A DNA stretch of 64,000 nt from Patiria pectinifera (GCA_029964075.1 CM057150.1:2480001-2544000), one strand, 5' to 3'; counted from the first letter of the stretch, positions 45,571-56,844 are shown. Notes: a model not told the origin generated them from the sequence alone. Numbers and translations: made by a program.

Positions 45571-47115
45571 TTACTGTGGACCCTGTACATTGTTCAGCCT
45601 TTCCGCGGGTCCCCCGGTCGGCTGGTTCTCGTTTCCCTGGTAGCGGGTACGTTTACGCTTAGGTTGCCTGCACTCTCTAGCGAAGTGACCAAGTGTACCG
45701 CAGTTATGACACTTCAACTCGGATTTAGGCCGCCTCTGTGGAGGAGGAGAGCCAACTGAAACTTCTTGCATCACAGGAGCCATCTGCGCATGCGCTGGTG
45801 GTTGAAACAACACTCTACCCATCAACTGCTCCAAATGCTTAGTCAATTCGTTTACACACTTCGTGTGCGAGTCAACAGCCCGTTCGATGGACTGAATTCT
45901 TGCCTCCACTTCTCGGTCCGTTCCTCTTACAAACTTAGGGGGCCTTTCATCAATTCTTCGCTGTACCTCCACCTTGTGGAAGTTTTCCGTCTCGAGGGCG
46001 GCTTGTAATGCCTCTGACAAGTTCTTTGGTCTTGCTCTAAAGATACCTTCCCGCACCTGCTGATCAGAAACTGCATCAACAAAGTGATTCTTCTCCAACC
46101 GATCCCTTGACTCCTCGGGGATCTCTGGATACGCCTTAACAGCCAACTCGTGTATTGCCTGACATAACTCCTGCAGAGTTTCCTTAGGCTTCTGTCTGCG
46201 ATGACGTAACTCAACCAGAAAATTCTCAGCCTGCTGACCAGGCCCGAACCGCCTAGCCAACAACTTCACTAACTCCTTATAAGTCCGCTTACCTCCTTGG
46301 TAAGCACCCTCCCCAAGGATGCGGACAGCATCTCCTTGAAGACTTGCAGCCAAGTATTCGGCAGATTGTACATCATCCCATCGGTTCACTAGCCGACAAC
46401 TCTCGAAGTGCCCGTAGTACTCATTCCACGGCACTTTACCATTAAAACGGTCAGGAACTATACTTGGGCGGCGAGGAGCCTGACTAACCCGCTCTCTCAG
46501 CCCATCTTCCCCAACAAATCTTTCATCTCTTCTCAGCTGACAAGGCCCTGTCTTGTCTGCACTTGAAACATCAGCCACGCCCTCAGCCTTACTACTAGGC
46601 AAGCGTGTAGCAAAACTCATCAACTCACTATGGAGCTTCTTCTCAGCATCAGGTACCCTTGGCATGTGAACACTTGAAGTCCCATTCACATCCTTCTCAT
46701 GTACCGCAGAGACCTTTGGACTGGATACCTTCTCTCGTCTTGGAGGAGTCCAATCAATTAAACTGTACCCACCATCCCGTTCCTTGAGATGGACTTTCGG
46801 CGTCTTCAACTCGGTCAATGGATGCACCTCGTAGGAAGTGTACCCTGACGTCTCTTCCCCATTCTCAGCCAATCCCTGGCCAGGGAGCCGGAATACAATA
46901 TCCGAATCAACTCTGTCATGCGCACTACCACGAGACTCTGGTGCACCACCACGAGCGCCACCAACTGGGCTCGTTACAGCTGCTCTAGCTTCTTGTAAAG
47001 CTGCCTCTAACTTTGCAATTCTGTCCAATTGCTGAGCTTTCTCCCACTGCAACAACTGGACCTCCATCTTGGACCTGTGCAGATCCCCCTCAACATGACT
47101 ACCATTTGCACTCAT
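45571..47115 (-). CDS. gag: Ty3/gypsy gag
   Basis: 514 residues. An N-terminal coiled-coil-like segment (LLQWEKAQQLDRIAKLEAAL) is followed by a charged linker and a gypsy capsid-like region (about 210-390, with VPWNEYYGHFESCRLVNRW and LAASLQGDAVRIL). Near the C-terminus is one CCHC zinc knuckle, CHNCGTLGHFAREC. It should form the particle and bind genomic RNA. The ATG overlaps the stop of the upstream membrane ORF as ATGA. Confidence 0.92.
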   Translation of the reverse strand: MSANGSHVEGDLHRSKMEVQLLQWEKAQQLDRIAKLEAALQEARAAVTSPVGGARGGAPESRGSAHDRVDSDIVFRLPGQGLAENGEETSGYTSYEVHPLTELKTPKVHLKERDGGYSLIDWTPPRREKVSSPKVSAVHEKDVNGTSSVHMPRVPDAEKKLHSELMSFATRLPSSKAEGVADVSSADKTGPCQLRRDERFVGEDGLRERVSQAPRRPSIVPDRFNGKVPWNEYYGHFESCRLVNRWDDVQSAEYLAASLQGDAVRILGEGAYQGGKRTYKELVKLLARRFGPGQQAENFLVELRHRRQKPKETLQELCQAIHELAVKAYPEIPEESRDRLEKNHFVDAVSDQQVREGIFRARPKNLSEALQAALETENFHKVEVQRRIDERPPKFVRGTDREVEARIQSIERAVDSHTKCVNELTKHLEQLMGRVLFQPPAHAQMAPVMQEVSVGSPPPQRRPKSELKCHNCGTLGHFARECRQPKRKRTRYQGNENQPTGGPAERLNNVQGPQ

Positions 47116-47393
47116 ACTGTTGTTTCAAACTCGATCTCAACAGGCGAATCAAATCTTGCAGATCGCACCCAACGGAAATAGCTCCTATCTCTTCGTTGAA
47201 TAAGCCACACGTAACAAAAGAAAATGATGAGAAGCAATATGCACACTACAGCCAATGAAGCTGCAACCCAGAGTATTGTTGTATACATACACAACATCGA
47301 CCAATCACAATGCAGGAAATAATACTCGAAACCTGTACCCGGAAAGTTGATCACAACAAAGCTATCACGACTGAATCCCACTTCTGACACCAA
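47112..47393 (-). CDS. Small transmembrane ORF upstream of gag
   Basis: The frame stays open from the primer site to the gag start, 93 codons, with no ATG at its left limit; the first internal Met is in DWSMLCMY. It has one strong hydrophobic segment (ILWVAASLAVVCILLLIIFF) followed by a basic stretch (IQRRDRSYFRWVRSAR). Its TGA overlaps the gag ATG (ATGA). Production by leaky scanning, reinitiation or a frameshift-linked membrane form of gag are all possible. The open frame may be chance, but composition and exact overlap argue for coding. Confidence 0.5.
   Translation of the reverse strand: MVSEVGFSRDSFVVINFPGTGFEYYFLHCDWSMLCMYTTILWVAASLAVVCILLLIIFFCYVWLIQRRDRSYFRWVRSARFDSPVEIEFETTV
47375..47393 (-). 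promoter_or_regulatory. Primer binding site, tRNA-Leu type
   Basis: Element sense reads TTGGTGTCAGAAGTGGGAT two bases inside the 5' LTR. TGGTGTCAGAAGTGGGA is complementary to the 3' end of a leucine tRNA (..TCCCACTTCTGACACCA). Confidence 0.75.
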
Positions 47394-47395
47394 TT

Positions 47396-48508
47396 TGTGA
47401 CGTCACGCCCTTAGCGTGGAGCGGTGCTCGAAAGAGGGCGCCCTCTCCACAGGCGTGGCGCGGACGGCACGTACCGGAAAGTCCCTGAGCGGCTAGAGAC
47501 GAGTCCGTTGGGATGGAAATATACCGTCCCGGTCGGAAAGCTAGTTGTTATGTGACTGGGCAGCGCGCTTTAATCTGATTGGCCTAATCCTTAATGACGT
47601 AACTGAGAGGGAGAACCAATGATCAGCCTTGTGACACCAGTTTCATTTACCAAGAAATAATAACCACTGTTTTATTCACTTTCCTCTTGGAATCACAAAA
47701 AGGCCCACTTTGATCCAAGAATTGAACAGTAAGAGATCAACAGAGGGCGCTGTGAAATGCAACACTTATATACAGGGAGTGCAATGAACTACGGGGTATA
47801 AGCAGTGTACGATAATCCAGTGAGGGGGGAGTTCCAAGTTCCTACGCAAGCGCAATATGCGTGAGACTAATGCAAGTCTAGGGCCAGATATTACGCAAGT
47901 CCCTATAAGGGACGACTCGAACCGCACCACAATTAGGCCCCTCAACTTACCCGCTCACATCCACAGCGCGCAGTATTAGCAATGTACCTATTGTTTCCTA
48001 TTAGCCTAGCGCACGCAGGTCCGTATAGGCAGACCGTGCCGGAGTCAGTTATCTCGATCGAACGCACCACCAGCCCCTACTCGCGGAGCCAAGATCACAA
48101 CGAAACCACGCCCCCAAGAAGGGACAATTGATCCCGCAGCGACCCAGCACCAACTCGAGGAACCGTAACCGACTCGTCACAATACCGCCCCACGGCCCTA
48201 CCACCTAAGTACAGGAGGTATAATGCCTTACCACACGCCCGCAAGTGCCGGCGTTTCGAACCAGAAATCAGGTCCGCGATTTCGCTCTTCTGCGCGCCTT
48301 ATATAGCCTACCGAGCCGGCCGTTGGCCCATATGCGCCTGCGCGCGCGTGCTGCACGTCATCGAGCGGTGACCCCACTGCCCAATGGCGAACGCGCGAGG
48401 CGGAGCCTAAGCGCTGCGCGCGCCTAGCCCACTGCTATGCACTAAAAGTATATGCGCTAATTTTAGCCACAGCGCGCTCCACGCAAAAGCGCCCTCTGTC
48501 ACGTTACA
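47396..48508 (-). repeat. 5' LTR
   Basis: Direct copy of 38915-40027, same length. Its TATA (48298-48305) would drive leftward transcription through gag-pol. Differences from the 3' LTR seen by eye include one in each of GATCCAAG, CTTACSACACG and CGCGCRTGCTGC. Confidence 0.92.
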
Positions 48509-48840
48509 ATAATATATATAGTATGTGGCTGTTCGTGAAAACGGTGACGATTTGGTGTTTTTTTCCGGTTATTTCGGTATTTCGGGGTTTTTTTCTTCAA
48601 AAGATGGCTAAACCGACCCGACCCGACCCAAATTTTTTAATGCAAAACCTAAACAGACCCGACTGAAAAGATGGACAAACCGACCCGACCCGACCCGAAG
48701 TCGGTTTCAAGTCGGGTCGGTTTCGGTTTCGGTTTCGGGTTTGCACATCATTAGTGAAGAGAGGAGGTTTAGACATCGTATAGCGGCACTGTACTGCGCG
48801 TCTTTGCGCGGCGCTACACGATCAAGCGTGCGTGTGCAAT

Positions 48841-49166
48841 CAGTGGCGTATCCAGAGGGGAATTCCCCCCCCCCCGTATTTTTTTTTAACAGTTATTTCA
48901 ATAAATGGTTCGAGTGCTCTGACATCAATCCACAAGAGAAAACGCTGCTGAAAAACCATTACAATGCGCCGTGAAAATGAGCACATAATTTGCAGTATGC
49001 GTAATAATGATCAATTTTGAAGAGCGCCCCAATGACCCAGCCCCATCCCCTCTCCCCGCTTTTTGATTTTACAGAGGCCAAGTGTCCCAAAAAAAACCCC
49101 CACATTTCTAAATTTTGGCGCGGATGTGCGGTCCCCCCCATCGAGATCAAAAGCTAATACGCTGCT
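48841..49166 (-). repeat. GCAGCGTATCCAG repeat, copy 2
   Basis: The left end CAGTGGCGTATCCAG and right end ATACGCTGCTG resemble inverted termini of short hAT-like elements. The interior matches 31417-31700 in reverse (GGCCAAGTG, GCGGATGTGCGGT). Confidence 0.5.
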
Positions 49167-49235
49167 GCGTCCAATAATGATGAATAAATGGTAAGTCTTT
49201 ATTTGGATCTCACAAAATGAAGTACGGGTCATTAC

Positions 49236-50870
49236 TAGCCTTGACCAAGTCTATCAGCTTGTTCCCGTTCGCACTACCGCACATCGCGCGCGCCGCGGCA
49301 CACTATAGTTGTACTGTACCGTTAGCCTCAAAGACCCTTGCGTGTGCTTTTTTTACTTACTTACGTACGCCCCACACACACTTCCGCAAACAGCCGTACA
49401 GTAAGTCGAGGCGGAGGATAGCCTTGACGCAACCGTTGCGAATTCCTTATGTGTTTCTTTATATTTTCTGCCGAATTTGGTCGAGAATTTCAGTTGCGCA
49501 TATTTTACACGATATCCAATCAAAGCCCTTAATTTTTGAACCGCAACATACATATTCATGGTCCGCAAATCACTGTATACACCACGTATGTTCACTCAAA
49601 AATAAATGTCCATGTATTTCAATCCCATTTTAAACCATTTTTCCAGTTTTATTCCAAACAAATAAAATATGCCGCCATATGAATGAACACTTGTTCAAAA
49701 TGACTATTTGCAATGGATTGCGAATTGGACAGTTCAAGACAGTTATATCCGCCGACGTTTATTGTAGGTGCAACAGCGTACATTATTACGCCGCTACCCG
49801 TACCTACCCGTGACATTCTGACAGCGATAGGGAACAGGTCAACTCGGACCCAGGTCAAATCGTACCCATTTACTATGAATCGAATGCCGGTTAACTCTAA
49901 TTCATATCGTAATTCATTCATATGTTGTACACACGAGATATTAAGTCGTACTTATACGACAAAGTCGTATGCGACATATTTCGTACCCTGTCGACTCGAC
50001 ATATATCGTACGCACAACAAATATGTCGTACCGGCACCTGTCGACATTATGTCATATGTTTGATAATTATGTCATACCCTGTGGACATATATATGTCGTA
50101 CCTTGTCGATATGTATGTCTTACTATGTCGACATATATATGTCGTACCCTGTTGATATATTAGTCGTACATACGACATATAACTTATAAGTCGGTCATAC
50201 AAGTTAAAATCGGTCTAACGGAATAAGTTACCTGAAGGAGAGATAAGTTTTTCCCATATCCCCTTGACAGCTTAGTAGAAATACCCCCCAAAAGTCAGTG
50301 GTAAATTTACTCAATAGTGTGAGCGCTTTTTTTTTTTGTCGCTAACGGAGAGCGCAGCGTGTCTTATCACATGGCGCAAGCCCAGCCGGTGCCTACAGTG
50401 GACGGCCCCAAAGTGGCCTCTGTTTGCGGTGACATCGTTTTTGTCGGCGTGGGTTTGTATACCGTTCGCCGTTGAGGGTCTTATCATGCATGGAGAAAGG
50501 AATCCTTCCTCCATGGTCTAATTTGTCATCCTTTTCATTTTCATTTTCGACCCAAACTATGTATCACTTTATAAATATTATTTATGCAATTTAATGAATA
50601 TTAATTTTTTTGTCAGCCATTATCCAATGAGAGAAGACTATTTACCAGAGCGCGTACTAATTATTATATTGAACATACACGGTTGCGTCAAGTCCATCCT
50701 CCGCCTCGACTTACTGTACGGCTATAGCGGAAGTGTGTGTGGGAGGTAGGTACATGCACACAAGGCACACGCAAGGGTCATTGACTGAGGCTAACGGCAT
50801 ACTAGGGTGTCGCGGCGCGCCGCGGTAACAAGCTCGTGTGGGAGCAAGCTGAAAGGCTTGGTCAAGGCTA
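49236..50870. mobile_element. Long-TIR, MULE-like non-autonomous element
   Basis: The inverted arms of about 200 bp (49236-49435 and 50680-50870) share TAGCCTTGACCAAG at the ends and CCGTACAGTAAGTCGAGGCGGAGGAT inside. They are flanked by 9-bp repeats GGTCATTAC / GGTCATTCC. Long TIRs with 9-bp duplication fit Mutator-like elements. The middle has a TATGTCGTAC/GTCGAC quasi-palindromic array (49925-50180). No transposase. Confidence 0.7.
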
Positions 50871-51020
50871 GGTCATTCCCAAAGTTTCGACCTGAATAAT
50901 ACAATTTGGGCACTCACAGTACACTATTGGTCAAGCCAAGGTAAAGTCAACCAAGTAAAGATTTCAATTCATGCGTCCCATATGACCTGCACGTAGCCTT
51001 CTGTGATTGTTCAACTTGTC

Positions 51021-51040
51021 AAGGGGCGTGGCTTATATAT
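51021..51040 (+). promoter_or_regulatory. GC box and TATA box for the 51.3-kb exon
   Basis: AAGGGGCGTGGC followed directly by TTATATAT, about 280 bp upstream of the ATG at 51320. Confidence 0.5.
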
Positions 51041-51319
51041 GGATCGGTGTATTTGAGCGCCAATAGTCGTCAGGTGATGGCAGGTATTTGTGATCACTGT
51101 AGCATATCGTTCAATTTTGTTCTGTTGTCAGCGTTGTTGAAAATAATATTCGCCACGTACACACCGAACGTTGTATGATCTGTAATCTAACTGGCTTCAA
51201 CCACTCCAGTACTTGTAATTTACCCAGATTTCCAGTCTCAAGCAGAATCGAACATAAGAACTCTTCGCGAGAACTGAACGTCGTGCTTTGGGGGTGTCAG
51301 TGCTGAATCAGTGGTAAAG

Positions 51320-51392
51320 ATGGTTTACTTGATGGTGTTACTCGCTGTTCTCGGTGGAGCAATGGCAGATACCAACAACAACAAACCACAAG
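51320..51392 (+). CDS. Signal-peptide first exon of an unknown plus-strand gene
   Basis: ATG at 51320 opens MVYLMVLLAVLGGAMA, a classic signal peptide with a likely cut after AMA, then DTNNNKPQ. The exon ends in phase 1 before GTAAAT at 51393. A TATA box lies upstream. No second exon is recognised; the following DNA is filled by a foldback element and an antisense LINE. The encoded protein is unknown. It is the same exon-1 design as the Ig leaders but has no sequence similarity to them. Confidence 0.6.
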
Positions 51393-51421
51393 GTAAATTT
51401 AAGAATATTTCACGCCCTATA

Positions 51422-51933
51422 CAGGGTGAGTAAAAAAAAACCGAAACCCAAAAGTCGGGACCATTGTTTTAGTGAAGTTCTGCATGTAGCACTCCAAAAT
51501 CTCGGATATAACAGCCCAATTCATAATCTTTATTTTAGTACAAGAATCATTCAAATCACTTATGTACTTTTCACGTTACGGAATTTACAATAAAAACAAC
51601 CACTGTTTAAAGGTTCTGTCCACGGATCGCAAAAAAGTTCAGTGTGTTTTTTTTCAGCAAAACGAAAACAAATCACATAGGGATGTGTGTGAATTGTTTC
51701 GTTTTGCTGATTAACACACACCTCTTTTGTGATTCCTGGACAGAACTTTAAAACGGTCGTTGTGTTTAAAATTCTGTAACTTCAAAAGTACATACGTGAT
51801 TTTCATGATTCTTGCACTAAAAGAACGTTTACGAATTAGGCTTTTGTATCCTAGATGTTGAACTTGCTATCGTGCAGAACGTCACTAACACCGACTCCCG
51901 ACATTTGGGTTTCGCTTTTTTTTGACTCACCCT
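51422..51933. mobile_element. 512-bp foldback element
   Basis: Nearly the whole element is one inverted repeat centred near 51685. The ends are CAGGGTGAGTAAAAAAAA and TTTTTTTGACTCACCCT; the loop sits in AAATCACATAGGGATGTG. TATA borders both ends. It lies in the first intron of the 51.3-kb gene. Confidence 0.75.
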
Positions 51934-52951
51934 TATAATTAAAGAGTTTCTTTCCAAAACGTGATATGTCAATTTGAAAAAAGGTGAGCATGTTGCGCGG
52001 TTATAAAACTTTAAAGAAAGTAAAAACAGTACAACGGCTATTTTGTAAACATCGTTCTTTCGCCTTATTGTATTCTTAAGTTGTGTTCAAGTAGGTAACA
52101 GCCGTCGACGTTGCTTTTGGGCAGTCAGGAGAGGATATGATTCTAAAAGGGAAAACAATAGCGTATATCGTGTTTGGCAAATAAACACTTCAAATATTAA
52201 CAGAGTTTTGTATTCTAAGGCCAGTCATTATTGATGTGAGAATACGGTTTCAAAAGCCACACGGCAAGTCAGATCAAAGCCTCAAGGAGGAAAAGCCAAT
52301 ACCATATTTGGAATGGATGAACAAAAGGAAAGAAGTACACATTTCACTAAACTGTCCCTTTTGGCTAAATTATGGAGTTGTGCAAATTGTGATTTGGTTT
52401 TCCGCTGAGATTTACAGTGCTTCTTTTAGCACACCAACGCACAATTCTTCTTTTATATTTCCACATGTCAAGGAAGCACTCCCCTCCAAGTCCCCGTCCA
52501 TATCCTCCATAACATTTAAACAATAAATACAAAGTGATCATATTTGTTATTCTGGAGGAAATACATTGCTTTCTGCAAATATCGAATGTTTTTTAACTGT
52601 GTTGTGTTGCTAAACACTACCAGGATCGACGAGGACAACTCAAGGAAATATAAATGCGGAGACCAATTCTGGGTCCAAATAATTTATTTCTGACAACTCA
52701 ACTGAACATAAGATTACATCGTGAAGCGAACAGTAAATGTTGGGCGTTGTCGACGGCGCCTCTAGACCAACTGCGCCGAGTACAGTACAGTGGCTGACTT
52801 ATAAAGACAGCCTTGCATAATAAATAATAATAATTAACATTTATATAGCGCTTAATACGCAGTGTTTCAAAGCGCTTTACAAAAAGTAAACATACGTAAG
52901 TATATATAGTACCAAAATATACAGGATATAAGAAAGAAATGTCAAATGTGT

Positions 52952-54571
52952 CTAAGTTGACTCGGAGTTAAATAGGTGTGTTTTCAATCTGGTTTTGAAA
53001 ATGTCCAGAGTTTGGGAATCCCGTATGACGATGGGAAGATTGTTCCAAAGTTTGGGAGCACAGACGGAGAAGGCTCGATCGCCGTATCGAGTATGGGTAC
53101 GAGGACCAGGAGCAAGTTGCAAGTGTGCTGTGGGTGATGAGCGGAGATGGATGGAAGAGGTTTGCAGTTTGGGTGTGATGATTTCCTTGATGTATGAGGG
53201 TGCAAGTCCGTTCCGAGCCTTGTAAGCGAGGAGGATCTTGAACTGGATGCGTTGTGAAATGGGGAACCAGTGTAGGGCACGAAGGATTGGGGTTATGTGT
53301 TCATGTTTCCTTGTGCGCGTGATGAGACGAGCTGCTGTGTTCTGGATATGTTGAAGTGCCGACAAATGGGAAAAGGGTGAATTTATTAACAAACTACATG
53401 TATTACAGTAATCAAGGTGGGACGTAACAAAAGCATTTACTAGACGCTCGGTGGAACTTTGGTTGAGGAACTTTCTGAGTTTCCCAATTTTGTGGATTCC
53501 AAAGGCAGCTGCTCGACAAGAGTTGCGAATGTGCCGTTTCACATTCAGGGTGTTGTCTACTGTAACTCCAAGGTCCCTAGCAAATTCTGAAGGAGTGATT
53601 ACTGTGCCATCAATGTTGAAATCTGGTAGCTCACCAGAGTTCCGAAACTGAGAAGTGACGTGCAGGATTTCTGTTTTGGCGCCGTTCAGCATTAGGTTAT
53701 TGCTACTCGCCCAGGCTTTAACATCAGAGATGCACTGCTCAAGTCTCACAACCCCGCTGGAAACCTCACTTTGTTTGAGTATCAGATACAGTTGTGTATC
53801 GTCAGCGTATATCATATGTTGAACACCTTGATGGGCACTTATGACGTCACTCATGGGACCAGTGTACAGGATAAAATCCAGAGGTCCCATGACGGATCCT
53901 TGAGGTACTCCCCACGAGAGTGGAAACGCTTGTGACAGTACACCATTGATAACAACGACCTGCTTCCGATCTTCCAAGTAGGAAACAAGCCACTGTAAGA
54001 CAACTCCATCGAGTCCGTACTTATGATGGAAGCACTGTATCAAAGTGGTATGATCTATCGTATCAAACGCAGCTGAAAAGTCTAGCAAAATGAGGACAGC
54101 TTCCAGTCCTTTATCAACCGCTAGCAAAAGATCATTGTGAACCTTCAAAAGGGCTGTTTCAGTCGAATGGTACTGCCGATACGCAGATTGCATGACAGGA
54201 AACAGACCATTATCATCGAGATAAGTTCGTAACTGAGCAGCAACGATCCTCTCTATAACCTTAGCAATGAACATCTGGTTGGCAATCGGTCTGTAATTCT
54301 TAAAGTCATTTGGATCTAAGTTTGACGTCTTTAAGAGAGGAACCACATGCGATGTTTTGAATGCCATGGAAACGACTCCAGAAGACAGAGAACGATTCAC
54401 CAGTTGAGTAATAGATGGCACAAGCTCATCCAGACACTCTTTCAGCAGCCAAGTTGGTGCTGGGTCCAGTTGACATGATTTTGATGGACTGTCTCGAATC
54501 ACTTTCCGAACTGCACTTTCAGAGACAGGTTCCAAAGGCGCAGAATGAGTGTGCCATGTGTTGATATTCAC
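52952..54571 (-). pseudogene. LINE reverse transcriptase ORF
   Basis: 539 codons with LLDFSAAFDTIDH (block A Asp), WGVPQGSVMGP, catalytic YADD, and the C-terminal LQHIQNTAARLI and KTHLFN blocks. It overlaps the endonuclease ORF by 53 bp in another frame, which means one frameshift in an originally single ORF2, so it is probably dead. Confidence 0.85.
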
Positions 54572-55913
54572 AGTCTGTTTGATGCTTGGAGTCTTTCAGT
54601 CTGGCGACGATGTTATCAATCTTATCGTGAAAGAACTGTCCGAATTCATTGGCCAATTTCGTATCCGAATCGTGGTCAGGTAGGAGCTGCTGTGACTTTG
54701 GACAGGATAGTTTTTGCACAAACTGAAATAGGTGCTTAGTGTCACACTTCCCTATCTCATCGCTCAAATACTGGCATTTTGATTTAGATAAGATGGCATT
54801 GTAGGATCTACATTGTTCTTTGTAGAGTTGACTGTCAATTTCCAGACCGGAATTTCTAAATTTGCGTTCAGCACGCCGTCTAACTCGCTTTGCCTCTCTA
54901 ACCACATCAGTATACCAAGGAGCTTTTGGCCTGAGTGAGACAAGTGTGGATCTCTCTGGCGCATGTCTGTCTAGCAGTTCTTGTAGAACAATATTGTACT
55001 GATCTGCTAGCTCAGAAGCATTCTTGGCTGTTGGCAGTGCTAGCGGCGAGTTCTGTATGTCATTCCTGAATTGAACCATATCAATTTCACGCAGCTTCCG
55101 ACATGTAATTAACTTCTTGGAGGATGCAGGACGAGCAAAATTGAGGGTAGCTAGTACTGCCAAGTGGGCAGAAGGTAGTCCGGGTAAGACGCATGTGTCC
55201 ATAATGGGATGATCGATCTTTCTGGAAATCAAGAGATCTTGTGTATGACCAGCTTGATGGGTTGGTTCTCTAACATGTTGCTGGAGATTAGCTGCATATA
55301 AGATGTCAGGGAAGGTCTTGGCATCTCTATCAGTTCCGTCATCAACATGGATGTTGAAATCCCCAATCAGAAGAGGCTGCTGTTCAACAATTGTCACCGA
55401 TTCCAGCAGAGTAGAAAAATCATGGACAAACATATCATATTTGAGTTTGTTTTTTGATGATGGGGGTGGCCTGTAGATGGCATATATTCTAAACACGATG
55501 GAGGGCGAGACTCGTACCAACAATTCCATGTGTTCAAAAGATGAAAATTTCACTGAGGCACTTGGTGTTATTTTCAAACATGAGCGATATATAACACATA
55601 AGCCACCACCGCGAGTCTGGCGATGTTCATGTATCAGACGAAAGTTAGGTAGAGTTGAGTTGATATCAGCAATGATGTAGTTATCGTGAAAATCTCCCCT
55701 CAACCATGATTCAGTCACAATCAAGATATCCAAGTTTGTACTTAATATCAAGTCACAAATCGCTGTTGTTTTACTGTTCATGGAACGAGCGTTCCAGTGA
55801 CCAATTTTGAGACGAGATTGAAGCTGTGACTGAGATGTGATGTCAGTAGGCTCACATCCAGGCACCCCTTGTGACCGTGTCAGGTAAATGAGGTTTGCAT
55901 TTGGCATATGCAC
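54519..55913 (-). pseudogene. LINE APE-type endonuclease ORF
   Basis: 464 codons beginning upstream of LKIGHWNARSMNSK, with VTESWL, the RGGGLCVIYR block, LIGDFNIHVD and a late SAHLAV block as in apurinic-like endonucleases of L2/CR1 elements. The frame shifts before the RT. Confidence 0.82.
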
Positions 55914-56273
55914 TTGAGTTAAGTCAGTTCTTTGTGATTGACGTTGTATGTAGCGATTTGAAGTGGAGATTATGACAGGGATTTGTTGACCATCACGTAT
56001 AAGTGCTTCTAGCGGCTTTCCGAGTTTGGGCCAGTAAACTCGGAAAGAAAACAGTACTTCTAGCGATACACTGTTATGTTTGTCATCCCTTTGTCAATAA
56101 ACCAGCCCCTGTTATCAGATAATGCTGCTAATCCCCTGCACTCTTATCAGCTGAGTGACAGCACAGTTTCATCTCACACAGAGTACACTGTTTATTACAG
56201 CCCCACGGCCGGTTCGAACATGCATGTACTTCGTGGCATTGAATTGATTTTGTGGTGACTAAAATCGATGGAG

Positions 56274-56844
56274 TATGAAGCCCGGGAAGGGACAGGGTGG
56301 AATTTTTTTTTTGGAGTTTACAAATTCGTTCGCACGAACTAATAATTCGTTCGCACGAATTACTAATTCGTGGGAACGAATCACTAATTCGTGCGAACGA
56401 AATAGTAATTCGTGGGAACGAATTAACAAACTCCAGTAATTCGTTCGCACGAATTAGTAATTCGTTCGCACGAATTAGTAATTCGTTCGCACGAATTACT
56501 AATTCGTGGGAACGAATTGGTAATTCGTTCGCACGAATTACTAGGCCTAATTCGTTCCCACGAATTACTAATTCGTGCGCACGAATTACTAATTCGTTCC
56601 CACGAATTGCTAATTCGTTCGCACGAATTAGTAATTCGTGCGAACGAATTAGGAATTCGTGCGAACGAAATAGCAATTCGTGCGAACGAATTAGGAATTC
56701 GTGCGAACGAAATAGGAATTCGTGGGAACGAAATAGGAATTCGTGCGAACGAATTAGCAATTCGTGCGAACGAATTAGTAATTCGTGCGAACGAATTAGT
56801 AAACTCCAAAAAAAAATCCACCCTGTCCCTTCCCGGGCTTCATA
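56274..56844. mobile_element. TIR element filled with a palindromic satellite
   Basis: It has inverted ends TATGAAGCCCGGGAAGGGAC.., about 45 bp including TTTTTTTTGGAGTTTA, flanked by ATGGAG on both sides (56268-56273, 56845-56850). Between them is an array of about 22-bp units built from ATTCGTTCGCACGAATTA and close variants, each a near-perfect palindrome. Any ORF here is a by-product of the repeat. Confidence 0.85.

Larger units (their letters stand above)
38915..48508 (-). mobile_element. Complete Ty3/gypsy-type LTR retrotransposon
   Basis: The 9.6-kb element lies on the minus strand and is bounded by 1113-bp direct LTRs and ATAA target duplications (38911-38914, 48509-48512). Order from its 5' end: LTR, tRNA-Leu primer site, small membrane ORF, gag, pol (PR-RT-RH-IN), zinc-finger ORF, LTR. 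RT before IN and the YLDD/GPF-Y features place it in Ty3/gypsy. The LTRs differ at about three positions, so insertion is recent, but the integrase C-terminus is split by a MITE, so this copy is probably not autonomous. Confidence 0.92.
37927..48753. mobile_element. Older GGGTCGGGTT-rich element split by the LTR retrotransposon
   Basis: The outer ends TAATGATGTGC (37927-37937) and GCACATCATTA (48743-48753) are exact inverted repeats next to CCGACCCGA-rich tracts (37938-38090 and 48600-48740). Inside, three direct copies of GCGTTTTCACGAAGAGCCAC (38492, 38584, 38703) face an inverted relative at 48521-48542. Without the LTR element it would be about 1.2 kb. The two halves could also be separate insertions. 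Confidence 0.5.
52815..56050 (-). mobile_element. Nearly full-length L2/CR1-type LINE
   Basis: It covers an endonuclease ORF and an RT ORF in order on the minus strand and ends with an ATTATTATT-type tail near 52825-52835, next to a TATAGCGCTT..AAAGCGCTTT stem typical of such 3' ends. The 5' limit is uncertain. It lies antisense to the 51.3-kb exon. Confidence 0.85.

Noticed and set aside
49922..50163. Plus-strand ORFs with YVVPCRYV-type repeats
   Set aside because: They are caused by the TATGTCGTACC array inside the MULE-like element.
49920..50200. Possible CRISPR-like array
   Set aside because: The repeats are continuous and palindromic without unique spacers, and the DNA is animal.
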